From assembly GCF_014982855.1 (NCBI RefSeq), contig NZ_JADCKF010000002.1, positions 248,001 to 312,000 on the forward strand: a stretch of 64,000 nt of DNA. Reading direction: 5' to 3'. Every line of letters begins with the position of its first letter. Position 1 is the first letter of the stretch. The notes under the pieces are model-generated. The model was not told the origin of the DNA. It did no database searches and worked only from the letters and a program-made list of their open reading frames with translations. Shown piece by piece: positions 62,392 through 64,000 of this stretch. The translations under genes were made by a program, and so were the position numbers. The DNA is from Pseudoflavonifractor gallinarum (GTDB taxonomy: Bacteria; Bacillota; Clostridia; Oscillospirales; Oscillospiraceae).

Positions 62392-62952
62392 ATGACAGAG
62401 GAACTGTATCTGGAGACCGAGCGCCTGGTGGGCCGGGCTCCGGAGGAGTCCATGGCCGCTCTGGTCCTGGATTTCTACACCCGCAACCGGGACTTTCTGG
62501 AGCCCTATGAGCCCGAGCGCGCGCCGGAATTCTACACGCTGGAGGAGCAGAGCCGCCTGCTCCGGCAGGCCCGGATCGACCGGGAGGAGGGCCGGGGTTA
62601 TTCCTTCTGGCTCTTCCGCAAAGGGGAGCCGGAGCGGGCCATCGGCTACATCGCCCTCAACAACATCGTGCGGGGTGCCTTTCAGTCCTGCTTCCTGGGC
62701 TGCAAGATGGACGGGAGCGAGATCAACAAGGGCTATATGACCGAGGCGGTCAAGGCCTGCGCCGCGTTTGCCTTCGGGACGCTGGGCCTGCACCGCATCG
62801 AGGGGAACATCATGCCCCGCAACCGCCGCTCCCTCCGGGTGGCGGAGAAATGCGGCTTCCGGGAGGAGGGCCTGGCCCGGGCCTATCTGCGCATCCACGG
62901 GGTGTGGGAGGACCACATCCACATGGTCCGTCTGGCCGACGACCCGGTGTAA
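62392..62952 (+). CDS. GNAT family N-acetyltransferase, RimJ/RimL-like
   Basis: The 186-residue protein has VLDFYTRNRDFLEPYEPERAPEFYTLEEQSRLLRQ, then FWLFRKGEPERAIGYIALNNIV and the CoA-binding region CKMDGSEINKGYMTEAVKACAAFAFGTLGLHRIEGNIMPRNRRSLRVAEKCGFREEGLARAYLRIHG, which matches ribosomal-protein alanine acetyltransferases. AGGAGG precedes the ATG. It differs clearly from the GNAT gene at 61194. Confidence 0.9.
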   Translation: MTEELYLETERLVGRAPEESMAALVLDFYTRNRDFLEPYEPERAPEFYTLEEQSRLLRQARIDREEGRGYSFWLFRKGEPERAIGYIALNNIVRGAFQSCFLGCKMDGSEINKGYMTEAVKACAAFAFGTLGLHRIEGNIMPRNRRSLRVAEKCGFREEGLARAYLRIHGVWEDHIHMVRLADDPV

Positions 62953-62959
62953 GCCGGAG

Positions 62960-62977
62960 TGCAAAAAAATTTTTGCA
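62960..62977. promoter_or_regulatory. AT-rich palindrome upstream of the dGTPase-like gene
   Basis: TGCAAAAA at 62960-62967 and TTTTTGCA at 62970-62977 form a short inverted repeat just after the GNAT stop. It may be a terminator or an operator. A weak -10 TATAGT lies at 63008-63013. Confidence 0.4.
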
Positions 62978-63054
62978 AAAAGAAGGATTTTCACGCCGGA
63001 AAGCGTATATAGTAATTGGAGTGCCTTTTCAGTCGTTTCGGGAGGAGGAGCGCC

Positions 63055-64000
63055 ATGACAGTACGGGAAGCGGTGGAACAGGCCCAGCGGGAGCAGCTGT
63101 CGCCCTGGGCCTGCCGGGCAGAGGAGAGCCGCGGCCGGGCCCGGCCGGTACCGCCCTGTCCCATGCGCACGGACTTTCAGCGGGATGTGGACCGGATCGT
63201 CCACTCCAAGGCCTTCCGGCGGCTGATGCACAAGACCCAGGTCTTTCTGGCCCCTGAGGGGGACCACTACCGTACCCGCATGACCCACACTCTGGAGGTG
63301 GCCCGGGTGGCCCGGACCATGGCCCGGGGACTGCGTCTCAACGAGGACCTGACCGAGGCGGCCGCTCTGGGGCACGATCTGGGGCACACCCCCTTCGGCC
63401 ACGCCGGGGAGGCCGTCCTCAACGAGATCATGCCCGGCGGGTTTGAACACAATGTCCAGTCCCTCCGGGTGGTGGAGCGGCTGGAGCAGGGGGGCGCGGG
63501 ACTCAACCTCACCTGGGAGGTGCGCAACGCCATCCGCTGCCATACCGGCGCGGAGGAGGCCGCCACCCTGGAGGGACGGCTCATCCGCCTGGCCGACCGG
63601 ATCGCCTATATCAACCACGATATCGACGACGCCATCCGGGGCGGCGTGCTCTATCCGCTGGATGTGCCGCTGGAGCTGTCCCAGGTGCTGGGCTTCTCCC
63701 ACGGGGAGCGGATCGACACCCTGGTCTCCGACGTGATCGAACAGAGCCGGGACAAGGGAGAGATCTGCCAGTCGGAGCCCTGCCGCCGGGCCATGGAGGA
63801 GCTGCGGGCCTTTCTCTTTGCACGGGTCTACCACAGCCCCCTGGCCAAGGGGGAGGAGCGCAAGGCCCAGGATATGCTCCGCTTTCTCTTTGAGTACTAC
63901 CGGAGGGAGGCCGACCGCCTCCCCGGTGAGTTCCAGGAGATCCGGGCGCTGGAGGGGACCGAGCGGGCGGTGTGCGACTACATCGCCGGCATGACCGACA
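63055..64000 (+). CDS. Deoxyguanosinetriphosphate triphosphohydrolase-like protein, 3' partial
   Basis: The gene runs off the window edge after 315 codons. It has HD-domain residues: RMTHTLEVARVARTMA with the first His, AALGHDLGHTPFGHAGEAVL with the HD pair, and RLADRIAYINHDIDDAIRGG with the last Asp. The N-terminal RTDFQRDVDRIVHSKAFRRLMHKTQVFLAPEGDHYRTR is typical of dGTPase-like proteins. It should hydrolyse dNTPs to nucleoside and tripolyphosphate. GGAGGAGG lies four bases before the ATG. Confidence 0.93.
   Translation, partial: MTVREAVEQAQREQLSPWACRAEESRGRARPVPPCPMRTDFQRDVDRIVHSKAFRRLMHKTQVFLAPEGDHYRTRMTHTLEVARVARTMARGLRLNEDLTEAAALGHDLGHTPFGHAGEAVLNEIMPGGFEHNVQSLRVVERLEQGGAGLNLTWEVRNAIRCHTGAEEAATLEGRLIRLADRIAYINHDIDDAIRGGVLYPLDVPLELSQVLGFSHGERIDTLVSDVIEQSRDKGEICQSEPCRRAMEELRAFLFARVYHSPLAKGEERKAQDMLRFLFEYYRREADRLPGEFQEIRALEGTERAVCDYIAGMTD

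Noticed and set aside
58995-62453. Minus-strand open frame of about 1150 codons opposite rpmE, hflX and neighbours.
   Set aside because: It spans five well-supported plus-strand genes and shows no protein-like motifs.

Overview
The window reads as chromosome of a high-GC, spore-forming, anaerobic Firmicute, most likely an Oscillospiraceae gut bacterium of the Flavonifractor/Lawsonibacter kind. The basis is sporulation genes (YlmC/YmxH family, spoVAD, spoVAE), AddAB rather than RecBCD, Firmicute-type promoters and ribosome binding sites, type 1B PyrD with PyrK, and Firmicute-restricted small families such as a CD1871A-like CxxC peptide. This assignment is by recognition, not by a search. Genes are densely packed, and most spacers hold only a promoter or a hairpin.

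Layout. 1-11.3 kb is a collinear plus-strand locus: a molybdenum hydroxylase large subunit (cut by the window edge), a short-chain dehydrogenase, a methenyl-tetrahydromethanopterin cyclohydrolase (Mch) homologue, a complete 2-oxoacid/acetoin dehydrogenase complex (E1 alpha, E1 beta, E2, E3), an ATZ/TRZ-type aminohydrolase and a RibD C-terminal/DHFR-fold reductase. Together these look like an undescribed catabolic or cofactor pathway on a pterin-, purine- or pyrimidine-like ring. 11.6-19.1 kb holds an ABM-like protein, an MBL hydrolase, a YlmC/YmxH protein, glmS and a peptide-type ABC importer lacking its ATPases. 19.3-21.4 kb (minus) is a PadR-regulated membrane protein and a small peptide gene. 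21.7-26.3 kb is a pyrimidine operon (pyrC, pyrF, pyrK, pyrD) with two small uncharacterised genes. 26.4-31.7 kb has a phosphatase-acetyltransferase fusion, a YgiQ-type radical SAM protein and recQ. 31.8-33.3 kb is an AT-rich insert with a two-domain lipoprotein and a divergent HTH regulator.

33.4-36.0 kb is a zinc/manganese ABC importer, followed by a small membrane peptide gene, a patatin-like lipase and citrate synthase. 38.6-44.4 kb (minus) contains a polysaccharide deacetylase lipoprotein, a compact redox operon (TlpA-like lipoprotein, CxxC peptide, membrane 4Fe-4S protein, Gx transporter), a phosphodiesterase and spoVAD-spoVAE. 44.6-47.6 kb has a zinc-ribbon protein, acyl-ACP thioesterase and guaB. 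48.0-58.8 kb has addB and addA separated by an AGCS transporter, an AEC transporter and a second AGCS transporter. 59.0-64.0 kb has rpmE, a flavin reductase, hflX, two GNAT acetyltransferases, a YigZ-family protein and the start of a dGTPase-like gene.

A dispersed, structured repeat of about 190-340 bp occurs four times (near 11.4, 19.2, 29.7 and 47.8 kb), always between genes and beside transcription-terminator-like hairpins. Its hairpins carry paired compensatory base changes between copies, so the folded structure seems to be what is conserved. No tRNA, rRNA, CRISPR array, insertion sequence or prophage was recognised.
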